64,000 nt of DNA from Apodospora peruviana (lineage: Eukaryota > Ascomycota > Sordariomycetes > Sordariales > Lasiosphaeriaceae): NCBI GenBank assembly GCA_033439685.1, contig JAUEDM010000003.1, positions 1,022,001 through 1,086,000 of the forward strand, given 5' to 3'. The notes below the pieces were generated by a model. That model saw only the letters and a list, made by a program, of their open reading frames with translations, was not told where the DNA came from and did not search any database. Within the stretch, counting starts at the first letter, position 1. The number at the start of each line of letters is the position of its first letter. Positions 35,603 to 47,192 of the stretch are shown here, piece after piece. The translations under genes were made by a program, and so were the position numbers.

Positions 35603-36302
35603 TTATCTATCTCTCAACTCTTCCAATTCCGATCTTGTCCCTGTTCCTTCAAGTTCTTCAGCCATGATCTCCTCAGCAGCTGTCGCAAACGCAAGTGCGG
35701 CAAGCTGACCAGGACTCATGCCAGCCGGCGCATCTACATCACCGCCTATCTCCCCTATAATATCACCGCCGTCGTCCTCTCCCTCTTTTTCTTCAGAAAG
35801 TGTCTTGCCATTGACAGTGATACCCTTGTTTCCCAGAACCTGAAAGACGGTTCCCCCTCCCAGGTCGACGATGCGCGATTCTACTTCTTCGGTTCCCTCC
35901 GGGAGAATGATTGGCTTCCCCCCAGACGGGATCGGGAATGCGACCAGTCCCTCGCCTTCGATGACGATCTTTTCCCTCCTCTTGTCTTTGTCGCCTCCTT
36001 GTCTGCTGCTGGTACCGGTACCGGGACTAGTAAATCGGTCATCAGATACTGCCTCTCTGCTTGCTACCATCGAGCCTTCTCGGGGTTGCTTTACTTGTTG
36101 TTAATAAGAGTTAGTCACCAATTTCTCGTTCCTCTTTTTCATGAGAATGAAGAGAGACAGAAACCTCTGTGGTGAGTGCGTGAAAGCTTACATCAACATC
36201 TATCCTCATCGCGGTGGCAGTAGCAGCATTGTGACTTATGGTTATCAACAAAGCAGTTACTATCGTCGTCGCCGAGTAGAGTTGGTCGTATTTGAAATGC
36301 AT
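35603..36302 (-). CDS. small protein with signal-like N-terminus, unknown function
   Basis: Two exons on the minus strand: 36302-36192 and 36088-35603. The 103-base intron has GTAAGC, a perfect GACTAAC branch and AAAG, and keeps phase 0, giving 198 aa. The N-terminus has a hydrophobic stretch 'TTIVTALLITISHNAATATA' after a few polar residues and may be a signal peptide. The mature part holds 'IPSGGKPIILPEG' and 'GNKGITVNGKTLS', resembling units of fungal wall or secreted proteins that carry repeated 'G..I.I.G.T..' strands. An acidic tail (GEDDGGDIIGE) and a C-terminal helix follow. Codon use supports this strand over the overlapping plus-strand open frame. An additional 5' exon is possible. 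Confidence 0.55.
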
Positions 36303-38598
36303 CTAAGTCAGAGGGGGTCTGCAGTCTTGACCAGTATTTTTTGCGGGGGCTTCGTAATGAAATACTTGGTGGCTACCATGAGCTATGTTCGACGGTGGTC
36401 AGGTTGAGGGAACACGAATTTTGAGATGGGACACCTGGCCATTTTCAATACTTTGACTTTCCCAGCAAAACGGAACCCTTGACGTCGATCGTCGTGTCGA
36501 CGCAGCAGCTCACCGCAAAATACGAGGCATGGAGGACTTGGCGCCTGGGGGAAGTTGGGGGAGGTGGGTGTGCCTCAAACACAGCCAAAACACGCCAAAA
36601 ATCAAACACCGAGAACTCCAGTAACCTTTTTCAGGCCGAAATAATGTACCTGATGGGACTGTCAATTTGGAAAGCAGAACAGTCAAGACAGCACATTCAC
36701 ATAAAGCATCGGGAAAAAGTCATCTTGAGAGAGAACAGACAACTTGCAATTAGTTCTAGTCCAACGATGCAACCGACTAACTAGCAATGTCCTCCTACTT
36801 GACACACCGGGAAAGAAGAGAACGAGCAGCCACCAATGCTCTCCTTCATCATTCTCCCCCCGGATGATTTTCTCCCTCAAAGGTTTTTTTTTAATCATTT
36901 TAGTGTGATGCCACCTTGGCCTCCCATTCTATCCATATAGCATGATGTAGCGCTGGTACATAACCTATTTTCGTACCATAGGCCCAGCGATACAACTAGT
37001 TGACAAAGCATACCAAAAGCTGAAGGTCGAGCTAGGTTAGAATGAAGGGTGGTGGCGGTTTGTCGTAAATCATGTTTTGCGCTGGCAACACATGCACATG
37101 CCAGTTTTTAGAGCACTGGTAGACCCAGCTTCTAGAATCGCGATATCCTTGTCCTGTGCCGTGTCGAGAGCTAAGAGAGAAATCCCACGACGGGGGAGAG
37201 GTAAAGCTCGTAGGAAGGATGATTTCCGTCGGAGTAGTCGTAGTCATGTTTCTTTCGTCGATAAGTGAACCAATGGAGGAGCACCAAGACTCCATTTGGG
37301 CTTGAAAAGACATGAAAGGGATGGCGGGTGAGAAAAGCGTTGTCGTAGACAACGACAAGTTGCCGATGTGGAGAAGTTTCGACAGCATCCGCCCTTCGTC
37401 GTCCACCATCCGGAAAGCCACCAAAAGCACTTCCAAAACACCTCTTGCCCTCGGTAAACAGCTTCCCAAGACGTAAGTCGTCAAGTCAAAAGATGCTTTC
37501 GATCGTCGAAGTCCGTCCATCAACATGTCGAAACTGGCAGAGTGACCGCGAACAACCGAGCGCTCAAGCACAGCACCAACAAACACCTCGACCGTCGATC
37601 AAGATCGATACTTTGATCTTGTCCATCATTCTTCAATGTCTTCAGCGAGATGTGCTCTCCACCAAACGGAAAAAAAAACGAAAAGAAAAAGAAAGGAGAC
37701 TGAGAGCAAGGATAGCCTCCAAGACAACAGACCGGGTCCTTCCTGACCGTACGCCGGCCTTGTCCTGTGCTGGTGAATGGCCAGTCCACCACTCCCAGCA
37801 ATTGCCCCGAACGCCCCAGAAAACACACCCAGTATCATGTGATACCAAAACATGAACCAAAACAAGAAGCCCAACCGGTGTTGATACCTTCTCCCCAAGC
37901 TCGTATCCGAACCAGGAAGTAGGGCGTAACAGCCAACCTGACCATGACAACCAATCAAAACATACGTCATTCAGTTCTTTTTTATTCCCTCTCCCGTAAC
38001 CTCTGCCCATCCATTCATGATTGTCTGTGTGATTCATGTCGAAAGACAAGGGAAAGTGAAGCTTATGTGAGATCACAAGCAAACGGTTGGGAATATATTT
38101 GTGTAAAGACCGAGAACGGTGCGGTGGGGGATGTAAAGGGAGTAGAGACCAACGATCCCTACCAAACACCCGGCCAAATTCATGAAAAGAGCCGACAACA
38201 CGACCCCCGCCGGACAAAAAAACGAGGACTCCCATGCCCTGTGTCTATGCCGTGTAAATGCCGAAGAAAGGTTGACGGTATCGAAAAAAGAAAACGGAAC
38301 GGAAATTCGAAAGAAATTAAGGGTATGATACAACCGACAATGTCGCTCAGATTGCATATGGCGAGTTTCAAAGAGACGCCATTCGATGAGCCCCGAGTCT
38401 TCTTGGTGGAAGGATCGGGTGAGTTCAGTGAAGCAGAGCCCAGAGTTCTTGGCGGTGTGAAGACCCGGCCGGAGAGGTGGTTGCGAGTCGAGATTAACAT
38501 ATACAATCGCGAATAGGTATGAGACAAAAAAGAATAAAGAAAACGCAAAAGCCATACTCAAGAAATCCCCCTAACGCACCATCGAGATGCCGGGGATA
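36303..38598. other. long gap downstream of DHH1
   Basis: About 2.3 kb, including the DHH1 3' flank. Several open frames of 100-200 codons on both strands (for example 37032-37586 minus and 37642-38235 minus) lack domains, bias and splice logic. I read none as a gene. Confidence 0.5.
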
Positions 38599-40399
38599 TC
38601 ATGACTGCTGGATAGGGCCTTGCGGTTGACCTTGGGGCCGGCCACCACGCTGACCACCATAGTTTTGTCGTGGGCCTTGGCCTTGGAAGCCACGTCCACG
38701 ACCGCGATGGCCACCAGATTGTCCTCGGTTGCCCTGATAACCTCCCCGTCCTTGGTTATTCGAGGGACCGGGACCATTCTGTCGGGGATTTTGTGTTTGC
38801 CATTCTCCCTGGCCCGGCAGAACTTGTTTGGGCTGCTGTGCGATGGGTTGCGATTGTTGGGTTGGCGGGTTCTGAGGCTGCGGCTGTTGGTGCTGTTGTG
38901 ATTGCTGCTGCTGCTGCTGCTGTGGTGTTTGCTGCGGCGGCTGTTGCTGCTGGTTACTCGTCCTGGTAAGAGTGGAGATAGGACGTGGAATGCTCTCGGG
39001 GTTCTCGTAGACGTAAAGACTCTTGTCAATTGTTTGAGGAATCGCTTGGATCTCGGTGCCAAGGTCTCGCTCAATGTTGTACAGGTTGAAACGGTCGTCC
39101 CAGTTGATCAGGTTAATAGCCAATCCCAAATGACCATAGCGACCAGATCGACCAATGCGATGGAGGTAGGTCTCTGCGTTCTTCGGGAAGTCAAAGTTGA
39201 TGACGACGTTCACAGCCTGAATGTCAATACCGCGGGTAAGCAAGTCGGAGCAAACCAAGTTGCGGCAGACGCCGTTTCTGAAGTCGTGGAAAACACGGTT
39301 TCGGGCTTGCTGGGCCATTTTGGCATGGCTGTAGAAACAAGAATAACCGAGTTCGGTGATCTTCTTCGCCAGGAGCTCGACTCGGTTGGTCGAGTTGCAG
39401 AAAATGATGGACTGGTTGATCTGGAGCTTGGAAAACAAGGTGTTCAAGCAGTGCACCTTCTGCTTCTCCTCCACAAACGCATAGTATTGCGTGATGCCAC
39501 GGAGAGTGAGCTCATCCATGAGGTTGATCTCATAGGGGCTAACCATGTTCTTATCCGAGAAGTCCTTGACAGAGAGAGGGAAGGTGGCGGAGAAGAGCAT
39601 AACCTGGCGGTCCTTGGGGTGAAATTGGAGAAGCTGTTCGATGACGGGGGTAAACTCGATGGAAAGAAGCTTGTCGGCTTCGTCCATAATGAACATGGGG
39701 CATTCGCTGAGATCGGCAACTTGCTTCCCGGCCAAATCGAGGATCCTGCCTGGCGTTCCGACCACGATATGTACCGGGTCCTGAAGACGGACGATGTCGT
39801 CCCGCAAGCCTGTTCCACCGGTGGTGACCATAACGTTAACTCCAAGATGCTTTCCCAGTGTCTTGCAGACCTGGGATGTCTGCATGGCGAGTTCTCGCGT
39901 GGGCACGAGAATGAGGCATTGGATCTTGGAAACTTTAGGGTTGATCTTCTGGAGTGCGGGAATGACGAAGGCAGCAGTCTTGCCCGTACCGTTCTTGGCA
40001 CGCGCAAGAACGTCCCTGCCAGTGAGCGCAACGGGGATGCTCTCTTCTTGGATCGGGGAGGGCTTTTCGAATCCGGCTTCAAAAATGCCCATCAAGAGAT
40101 CTCGGTTGAGCTTGAAGTCTTCAAACTCCAGTCCTTTCGTATTTGTGACATCCTGTATGTTCAAAGTCGTCAGCCTACACTCTACTCGAAGCGCTTAGGT
40201 GACCGCAAGCCTGCAAGCTAACCTACCTCTGTTTGATGCCTGGTATCCCTGGCAGGGAGGTTAAGATTTTTCTTCCAGTCCTCTGGGCCAGGGCCATCAC
40301 TGTCTCTCGTCAGTCTCGGTCAACAACACGGCCATTCGGAGCAGGGGGCACATACTTCAACTTGGATGCCTTCAGCTTCTCAACAAGGCTGTCTGTCAT
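38599..40399 (-). CDS. DHH1: DEAD-box RNA helicase DHH1 (DDX6/Rck family)
   Basis: Decapping activator and translational repressor of P-bodies and stress granules. Three exons on the minus strand: 40399-40356 ([14 protein letters not shown]..), 40299-40227 ('[20 protein letters not shown]') and 40152-38599. Introns have GTATGT and GTAGGT donors and CAG acceptors, and phases close exactly. The product is 556 aa. It shows the Q motif 'FEKPSPIQ', motif I 'AKNGTGKT', Ia 'PTRELAMQ', II 'DEAD', III 'SAT', '[14 protein letters not shown]' (V) and '[11 protein letters not shown]' (VI). After the helicase core comes a Gln/Pro-rich then Arg/Gly-rich tail of about 120 residues, long for the family and likely to promote condensation. 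The start was chosen because '[10 protein letters not shown]' and '[14 protein letters not shown]' match the conserved DHH1 N-terminus. Confidence 0.97.
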
Positions 40400-41600
40400 T
40401 TTCGAGGTGTTGTCGACGACAGCCGAAACTCTATTATGATTATGTAAAGAAGATAGGGTCGTGGATTCAGTCTTTGTTGGTTGAAGACGAATCGCGGAGA
40501 CAGAACAGAGAGTGCGGGCTGGAAGTGCGGTGTTCGTGGGACGGTTGTCGGGTTTTCTTGGTATCGGGAAGGGATTTCGCTATAATCCTTGTGTCATAAC
40601 CCACAAGGAAGAGAGTATCTGTTCGTCAATGAGTGTGCAACGCCCGTGCCCGATACTGTGGGAATGTTCGTTTTCGGAGTGGTGCGACAACAAGATCGAG
40701 GTCAGGAACGAGAGTCGCGGAGGGTCGAAGAGATGTGGCAATCCCAACTCGAAGGAGGAATTGGAGATATGTTATTGGTAAGATGTGTGACCGTTGTCGG
40801 TAAAAGGCGGTTCGTTTTGCTCTCTCGTACTGTTGGGTTCCTGGCGCGGCGATTTGTTCGTGTGAAGCGGGGCAGAAATGGTTGAAGGCAGCAGGGCTGG
40901 ACGACGAGTTTTGTGATGTCGAGAAAAATGTCCCATTCGGACTGGTAGTTTTGAGCCATCACGTGAGGGCGCTTCCACCAACCCTTCCCTGAGCTTCTCC
41001 GCTGTGCTTCGCAGACGACAGGGCCCGCAGGGGGTATCCATATCCAGGGTGAGTGTGGTTCGAGGTGATTGGACGGAAAGAGCTGCCACTGTACCAGGTA
41101 TCCTGACCCGACTGCATCCGGAACAGGGAAGGGACTTGGGAAGGAACTTAGGAAGGGACACTTTGGCTATTTTGAGCACAACAAAGCACCACCCTACAGA
41201 AGTCTAATCAGAGTTTTAGATTGTGCACTACCGACCTACGCAATATAGCGAAATGCATAACAAATCAACCATGAGTAACGTAGGCTTTAGTAGCAGAGCA
41301 AGTGGCTGTTTTGACATTCAAGTACTTTTGGGAGGTAGGTGTGGATCACTACTAGGGTGGTGCTTAATGTCCAAAAAGACACTCAGCCAAAGAGACTACG
41401 ATGGCAAGGCGGGGCCACGACATTTGAGTTCGATCCGAGAACCCCAACGGACGGCTCCGCATCTTCTTTCCCGGTAATCCGCCACATGCTCAACGATCTT
41501 GACACCTTCCTCCCTCAACCCAAGGCAACCGGTTGCCCGACGCCATGCTTCTCGTATATCCACGAGATATTCCAACCATGACCACCTCGTCCTTCCCGTA
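40400..41600. other. intergenic: DHH1 promoter and J-protein upstream region
   Basis: No supported gene; it should carry the divergent promoters of DHH1 and the J-domain gene. In-frame codons 41499-41600 precede the chosen J-protein start and could extend it by 34 residues. Confidence 0.5.
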
Positions 41601-42470
41601 ATGCTCCATAAGAAACCGACCGCCGCAGTTTGCTACGGCCTGTCTAACCTCTCCTCGTCATGGCCGATAACGTCATCCACCTGGCCACGAAGGCACACAA
41701 CGCAGTCGCCTTTGCGTGGCCGTAGACCCGACTGTTCCATTCGAAACTACGCATCTGTGCAACATGGCAAGCCAGAAGACCACGAAAGGAGCCACGCCGA
41801 GCCGCAATGGCCGGCAACTCCCAACCCTACCCCCTACGAGATCTTCGGTCAAGCTAAAACCGCTCCCTACAACAAGCTGCGCTTCTACCAGCTCGTAAAG
41901 CTCTACCACCCTGACCGTCACCATCACACCGCCCACGATGGCATATCCCACCTTATTAAGCTCGACCGATACCGCCTCGTGGTCACCGCGAATGACATCC
42001 TCAGTGACCCTGAGCGGCGCCGGCTGTACGATCTCCACGGCGCAGGTTGGGGCTCGCAGCCGGATATGCGGAACGGATACCGCGCGGCTGACCGGACCTG
42101 GCGGCGCGAGCCGGGGAATGCCAGCGCGAATGCCACATGGGAAGACTGGGAGCGGTGGTACCAGGAGCAGGACGGGACCAAGCAGCGGCCCGTGTTCATG
42201 TCCAACGGGATGTTTGCAAGTCTCGTCACCCTGTTTGTGGTCGTTGGGGTCAGTGCCGAGGTGACGCGGGCTGGCAAGCGCTCCGCGGAAATCCTGGAGA
42301 TGCGAGACCGCACGCATTCCGCCATCGGCAGGGAGATGCGGCGACGTGAAAGCCAGACAATCGCCTTGAACAAGGGCGAGAGGGTGGAACACTTTCTTAA
42401 ATCGCGAGAGGCCTGGAGAGATGCTCGGCTTTCTCGACGTGGATTATCGCATCAAGAGGAACCAAAATAG
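41601..42470 (+). CDS. J-domain (DnaJ/Hsp40) protein, probably mitochondrial
   Basis: Co-chaperone that would stimulate an Hsp70. Single exon; ATG at 41601 gives 289 aa, and an upstream in-frame ATG at 41499 is possible. The N-terminus is rich in Arg/Ser with few acids ('MLHKKPTAAVCYGLSNL...RRHTTQ'), fitting a mitochondrial presequence. The J domain spans about residues 75-145: 'TPYEIFGQAKTAPYNKLRF', the invariant HPD in 'YHPDRHHH', and 'ILSDPERRRLYDLHG'. A single hydrophobic helix 'MFASLVTLFVVVGVSAEV' lies at about residue 205. A charged C-terminal region follows. The order J domain then one membrane helix suggests an inner- or outer-membrane-anchored J protein. Confidence 0.88.
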   Translation: MLHKKPTAAVCYGLSNLSSSWPITSSTWPRRHTTQSPLRGRRPDCSIRNYASVQHGKPEDHERSHAEPQWPATPNPTPYEIFGQAKTAPYNKLRFYQLVKLYHPDRHHHTAHDGISHLIKLDRYRLVVTANDILSDPERRRLYDLHGAGWGSQPDMRNGYRAADRTWRREPGNASANATWEDWERWYQEQDGTKQRPVFMSNGMFASLVTLFVVVGVSAEVTRAGKRSAEILEMRDRTHSAIGREMRRRESQTIALNKGERVEHFLKSREAWRDARLSRRGLSHQEEPK

Positions 42471-43761
42471 CCAAATAGACGTGGGCTAGATTAATGAAAT
42501 GTTATGACCGTCACATCCGAGGACAGAACGTGAAGTAGTCCATGTCCGCCACTACATCAACATAGATCCAGCCCATGGAGTAATGGAGCAAGATGTCGCT
42601 CGTGAGGCTGGTCCAGAGAATCTCGAGGCGAGATCACCGTTTGACCAAGTTTATTTTCGGACGGTCGGCAGAGATAGCCTAGGCGCATGGGAAGGAAGCT
42701 GCCAAGCGTTCAACCTGCAATCCGGACATGGTTTCAACGGAACTTCAAATACAGTCATAAATCTTACCGCGCTGTATGGAATGGTGTTTTAGTTGCGCTG
42801 CGAGAGTCATTTCCAACTCCTCGTGTCGGGCGTGCCCTTAATGGCCTCTCGGGCACATTCGCATCTTCCATGCTCGCGGGGCAAATCGCGGCTCGAGCCA
42901 GTGACTCATGGGAAATGGTGCCAACGAGACACGTTTGGGTATCTAGGATGCATGTATATGTATGCTGGAACCATCGAGTTGTTTGGCGCATGTTTTCTCC
43001 TCGTCTGCGTTGAGTCGAGTTGGGAAGAAACCCTGGGCATTCTGTGGAAAGCAACTTGGGTGGGGTTCCACACGAATCCAAGAAATCAGCCGCTGGGCCA
43101 CTGCCACTGGAAGCTGTGAGAGCACAGACCATAGTCTGTCTGCAGTAGGTCCAGCTTCCATCAGTTATTTTTCACGAGTTTGGCTATTCATCCAAAACTT
43201 CATTATTGACGTCAGAATGAGGAGATATAAGAGAGGTCTCTGACAGTCAATCACTCAAAATTGGAACTTACTGTATCAAATGAAGGAAGGAGTCATCGCG
43301 TCGAGGGTCCCACAAGCTCACTCCACTGGTTGTCAGGGCGTGTTCAACTTCCTACAGGGAGGGAAGAAAAGACCCGTGGACGAGCCTTATGGCAAATTCA
43401 CACCGGGACGGCCCCGCAAGCCTAGGAAACAGTACGTAGCGTTGCTATGAAGGTTTGGAAAAGGGTCCAAGTTTAACGAAACGACTGGATGTGAAGTGTC
43501 GACAGTTTAGTGGAACAGGGAAGTCGCGTCGGGGGTTGCTGTTTACCCCACTTACTCGAATTGGAAAGAAATAAACACAGCGTTGAATTGTGGGGTGAAG
43601 ACATCGGCAGCAGCGAGTTTCCCTGCCGTGCCTGTTCGACGATCCAGACGTTACTCCAATTCCTAAAATACCATTTTCTTACTCTCCAGCTTCTCTGTCG
43701 TGTTGCATCCGCGACAGCCAACTCAACAACGTACTAACCACAGGTCAACTTGCCCCGAAAA
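42471..43761. other. intergenic, with a probable 5' UTR intron end
   Basis: No supported gene. At 43729-43744 'GTACTAACCACAG' is an exact TACTAAC branch point followed by an acceptor, 17 bases before the next start codon. The downstream transcript probably has a spliced 5' leader. Confidence 0.55.
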
Positions 43762-46137
43762 ATGCCCGACGATTCACATTTACCTATCGCGCTGAGGCGT
43801 ACACGACGGAGGAGTGCTGGTCCTCTTAGGGTTGAACTGCCTCAGAAACATCAGTCCAGTCGGGAAAATGGGATTCCCACTCCAGACTCTTCGACAACTT
43901 CGACTCCCAGAAAAAAGAAGCGGGTACGATTCTCCGATCCCGGGCCTGCCCTCGCTGGTCTCGAGGATGAGCTCTCAACAGGTCTCACGCCCATGGTCCG
44001 CCGCACATCACTGTCTTCCCGACCTGCACGGCGACATTCTACGCCATCCAAGTTGTCACGCACAAGCTCAGGGAGCGGGATTGGAATCCCGACTTGCGAT
44101 GATCAGGGATCTCCATTCAGTGGCGAGGTTCACTTCCTTCCTCTTCGTCAAGTCCTCGACGGTCGGGTCAAGCGTCGCATCCGGCGCAACGGCCTCAGTG
44201 AAGAGATGAATACGATCTACACCGAGAGGAAACGGAGAGCACAAGAATCAAAGGCTGAGATTGACCGTCTTAAGGCCGAGCTGGCTGAGAAGGATGAAGA
44301 GATACACAGGCTGCAGGACGAAACAGTGGTGATCGACACTGAAAGAGTCTGGGACCTAGAGCAGAAGGTGGCGGAGCTAAAGAAACAGCTGGCAAGCCGA
44401 TCAGGTGTCCTGCAGGTTCCCAGTAGTCCGGCCTATAACTCGGTGTGGCCGGTGGTGGCCCGGGATCCATTCTCGGATGACTTCATGGATCTGGACGACG
44501 TTCTCGACGCCGATACTATGCAATTTGGCGATACTACCATGGCCGATATGGCCTGCAGTACACCCACCCGCAAGGCTCGTGGGGCATTTCCAACACCTCC
44601 TACGACAAGTCCAATTGGCGCAGCCCCAATGACGACCTGCACGAGTCTGGTTACTCCTGCTTGGCACGCTGGCGTCCAGACAGAGTTGCCTGATCTGGAA
44701 AAACAGCAGTTGGAGGCTGAGCTGGCATCGCTCCAACTTGAAATTGGCAAACTCACCACGACGCTGGAATCATACTCCTCTTTAACGGGACGGTTATCTG
44801 ACAAGTTGGCACCGTTTTCTCTATGTCCACTATCAGAAGCGACCATCGAGCAACTATCATCGCCGGTCCATCCCGAACTTGAAGCACGTCTTGAGGCTAT
44901 GATCCAGACTCTCTCGGACCGCACCGCCGCTCTCCTTGAACTCAACACATCACTCAGCAGCCTGGGCTTCCCGGGTACCGACGCCTCCGAAACCATTGCC
45001 TCCTTGTCCGCATCTTTTCGCACAGCACGTCTGGAGCTCGAGTATTTGACACCAGGCGAGATCACGCTACCACTCACATCCGTAGGCGCCGCCGTTCTCG
45101 ACTTGCTTCTCGACCGGCTACGCGAGCTGGCGAAGAAGAACAAGGAAGCCGACCAGTCCATCGACGAGTACCATGCGCTCGAACTGTCGCTCCGGCAGCA
45201 GCTCGGCGCTCGCGTCGACGCTATGGACACGCTAACCAAAGACCTTCAACGGCTGGAGGGAGAGACGGCTGAAAAGGATAGTCGGATCGTCGAGCTCGAG
45301 GTTGGGCTCGAGCGTCTCAAGGGTGCCATCAACAAATATACCCGCGACGTATCCGAGCTCGAGACCCTCGTCCAGCACATGGAGGGCGAGCTGGATGCCT
45401 CCAACACCGAACGGAAACAACAGCATGCCGCCCACGAACAAGAGCTCTCACAAAAGTTCGGTGCGCTTTCTGATCTTGAGGCAAAGCTGTCCTCTGCGGC
45501 AGACCAAACGGAGTCATTGCAGAAACAGCTCGCTGCGGTGCAGACGGCCCATCAAAACGCGCTAAAGGACCTGCGGTCCGGCAACAGCGCGGAAGTGGCG
45601 AGCCTCAATAAGTCGCACGGACAAGCGCTCGCGCTACGAGACGCTCGGGTCTCGGAGTTGAGGCTCGAGATCGACCGGGTTAATAGTAGCCTGCGGTCCG
45701 CGCACGAGACGATCCGCCAGCTGCGGGTCGAAAATGTGAAGCTGGCTGGTCTCAATGACGAGCTGAGGGGCGAGAATGTTAGTCTCGGCGCCAGGCTCGA
45801 GATGGATAGGCTCAAGGCTAAGGAGGTGATTGATTCTATGAAGGCGGAGCTGCAGCGCGTGATGCGCATGAGCGAAGGGTTTCTTGCTACGCCGAAAAAG
45901 CAGCTACTTAGTGTCAGGCCGAGGGATAGTGCGCTGGGCAGTGAGGTTGATGGTACTCCGGTGGTGCCGCCGTCGTCGTCGCCGGCTGCTGCGAGAGGGT
46001 CTAGGTCTACTGGGCTTTTTTCTGGCGACCTTGCGGTGAAGAAGAAGGGGGGGAAGAAGAGGAGAAGGTATGATAGCGGATTGGGGTTTCTGGATGAGGA
46101 GCAGGTCGATGTTGATGTGAGTGGTGACGTGATATAA
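43762..46137 (+). CDS. long coiled-coil protein with NLS-like patch and RVxF motif
   Basis: Single open exon; the first real ATG is 43762 (MPDDSHLPIALRR..), giving 791 aa. I do not recognise the family. The N-terminal 100 residues are basic and Ser/Thr-rich and contain 'PRKKKRVRFSDPGPAL'. KKKR is NLS-like and RVRF matches the PP1-docking [RK]-V-x-F motif. A first coiled coil ('ERKRRAQESKAEIDRLKAEL...') covers about residues 155-215. A central less regular part follows, then long heptads at about 460-720 ('LTKDLQRLEGETAEKDSRIV', 'ENVKLAGLNDELRGENVSL'). The C-terminus has a short basic stretch 'KKKGGKKRRRYDSG'. This fits a nuclear, spindle-pole or kinetochore structural protein, but that is inference. 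A 5' UTR intron acceptor lies at 43744. Confidence 0.82.
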   Translation: MPDDSHLPIALRRTRRRSAGPLRVELPQKHQSSRENGIPTPDSSTTSTPRKKKRVRFSDPGPALAGLEDELSTGLTPMVRRTSLSSRPARRHSTPSKLSRTSSGSGIGIPTCDDQGSPFSGEVHFLPLRQVLDGRVKRRIRRNGLSEEMNTIYTERKRRAQESKAEIDRLKAELAEKDEEIHRLQDETVVIDTERVWDLEQKVAELKKQLASRSGVLQVPSSPAYNSVWPVVARDPFSDDFMDLDDVLDADTMQFGDTTMADMACSTPTRKARGAFPTPPTTSPIGAAPMTTCTSLVTPAWHAGVQTELPDLEKQQLEAELASLQLEIGKLTTTLESYSSLTGRLSDKLAPFSLCPLSEATIEQLSSPVHPELEARLEAMIQTLSDRTAALLELNTSLSSLGFPGTDASETIASLSASFRTARLELEYLTPGEITLPLTSVGAAVLDLLLDRLRELAKKNKEADQSIDEYHALELSLRQQLGARVDAMDTLTKDLQRLEGETAEKDSRIVELEVGLERLKGAINKYTRDVSELETLVQHMEGELDASNTERKQQHAAHEQELSQKFGALSDLEAKLSSAADQTESLQKQLAAVQTAHQNALKDLRSGNSAEVASLNKSHGQALALRDARVSELRLEIDRVNSSLRSAHETIRQLRVENVKLAGLNDELRGENVSLGARLEMDRLKAKEVIDSMKAELQRVMRMSEGFLATPKKQLLSVRPRDSALGSEVDGTPVVPPSSSPAAARGSRSTGLFSGDLAVKKKGGKKRRRYDSGLGFLDEEQVDVDVSGDVI

Positions 46138-47192
46138 GGTTCCGTATTTGTTGCGTATAATGTCTGCATATAACATGGGGGTGTTTTGGAGTACATACTT
46201 TGGGCGGATCAGATGTAGAGAATACTCTCGCTTTGAATATAAATTTTTCTTTTGTTATCTGACGGAATCGTTCGTAGTGGCGTTTGTAACACGTACAACC
46301 CACTATGCTAGGTGAAAAAGACTTGCCGAGAACTGGGAGGCTGCTCGAGCTCGAACTCGAGATACTTCTGCCAGAAGTGACGGCTGTCAGCCTGCCATTG
46401 AATAGTATTGACGAAGACCATATCAATATGAAATATGCTGGAATTAGGGAACAAGGAATGAACGAAAGTTCAAGGAGGGGAGACCGGTCGGCACCTCAGG
46501 GTACTTTTTGTTGTCGTGGATTTCCGGTGGAGTCGAGGGAACCTGAAGTCCTGCAGCCGCGGCTAGTCTTGGCTCCCACAACAACCAGAAACTGGGCAAG
46601 AGCCAGCAGTGCGTGGTTCCGTGACTTGAGAGATTCTGTATGCCTTTGAAATATAGAAGCCAATGACTCCTGTAGGTCATTTCCTGCAGGACTTACCTAC
46701 CTGGATACACAGTGGATGAGTTCCGAGCTGGTCGGTCAGGCAGCATCTCTGGGGCATCGCGTCGAGCCGGAAGATTGCCATGACATCTTCCAGCTTCCTC
46801 AGCTGCTTCTCGCCAGCCGGTACTAGATATGGTAGCCAACCTGTCTGCTCTATCGACAGAGGGCTCATGTTGCGTCATTATATCCCTGAAACGGTTCGAG
46901 TCGGCCAAGGCTGTGAGATACTAATTAGACTAGACGAGTGAGGAAGAATGAGACGAAGAAACCAGGACGGTATGACAGCAAACCAGGCCGTACCTTCCCA
47001 AGTTGCCAAAACCCGACGTTGAAGTTCAGATGAGGCACTAAAATACTAGAGGCTTCTTACCGGTGATGGTGCCCATGGACACTAATCCGCCAACAATGGA
47101 GGTGTCGCTCAACAGTCAACGAACTGGACAATAGGATGAAAGTCCCATATGGGAAAATATGTGCTTGATGAGCAGACAATAGTGAAAGAGTA
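46138..47192. other. intergenic
   Basis: No supported gene. Short frames at 46305-46649 (plus) and 46677-46908 (minus) lack domains. Confidence 0.5.

Noticed and set aside
35465..36175. 236-codon plus-strand open frame ending before a GTGAGT donor
   Set aside because: The opposite strand has better codon bias and a phased two-exon gene with a signal-like start; the plus frame looks like its shadow.
37032..37586. 184-codon minus-strand open frame downstream of DHH1
   Set aside because: Low-complexity Ser/Thr/Leu composition, no domain, and alternative frames are equally open.
38902..40221. 439-codon open frame on the plus strand opposite DHH1
   Set aside because: It is the antisense shadow of a highly conserved helicase gene; no domain and no independent splice or start logic.
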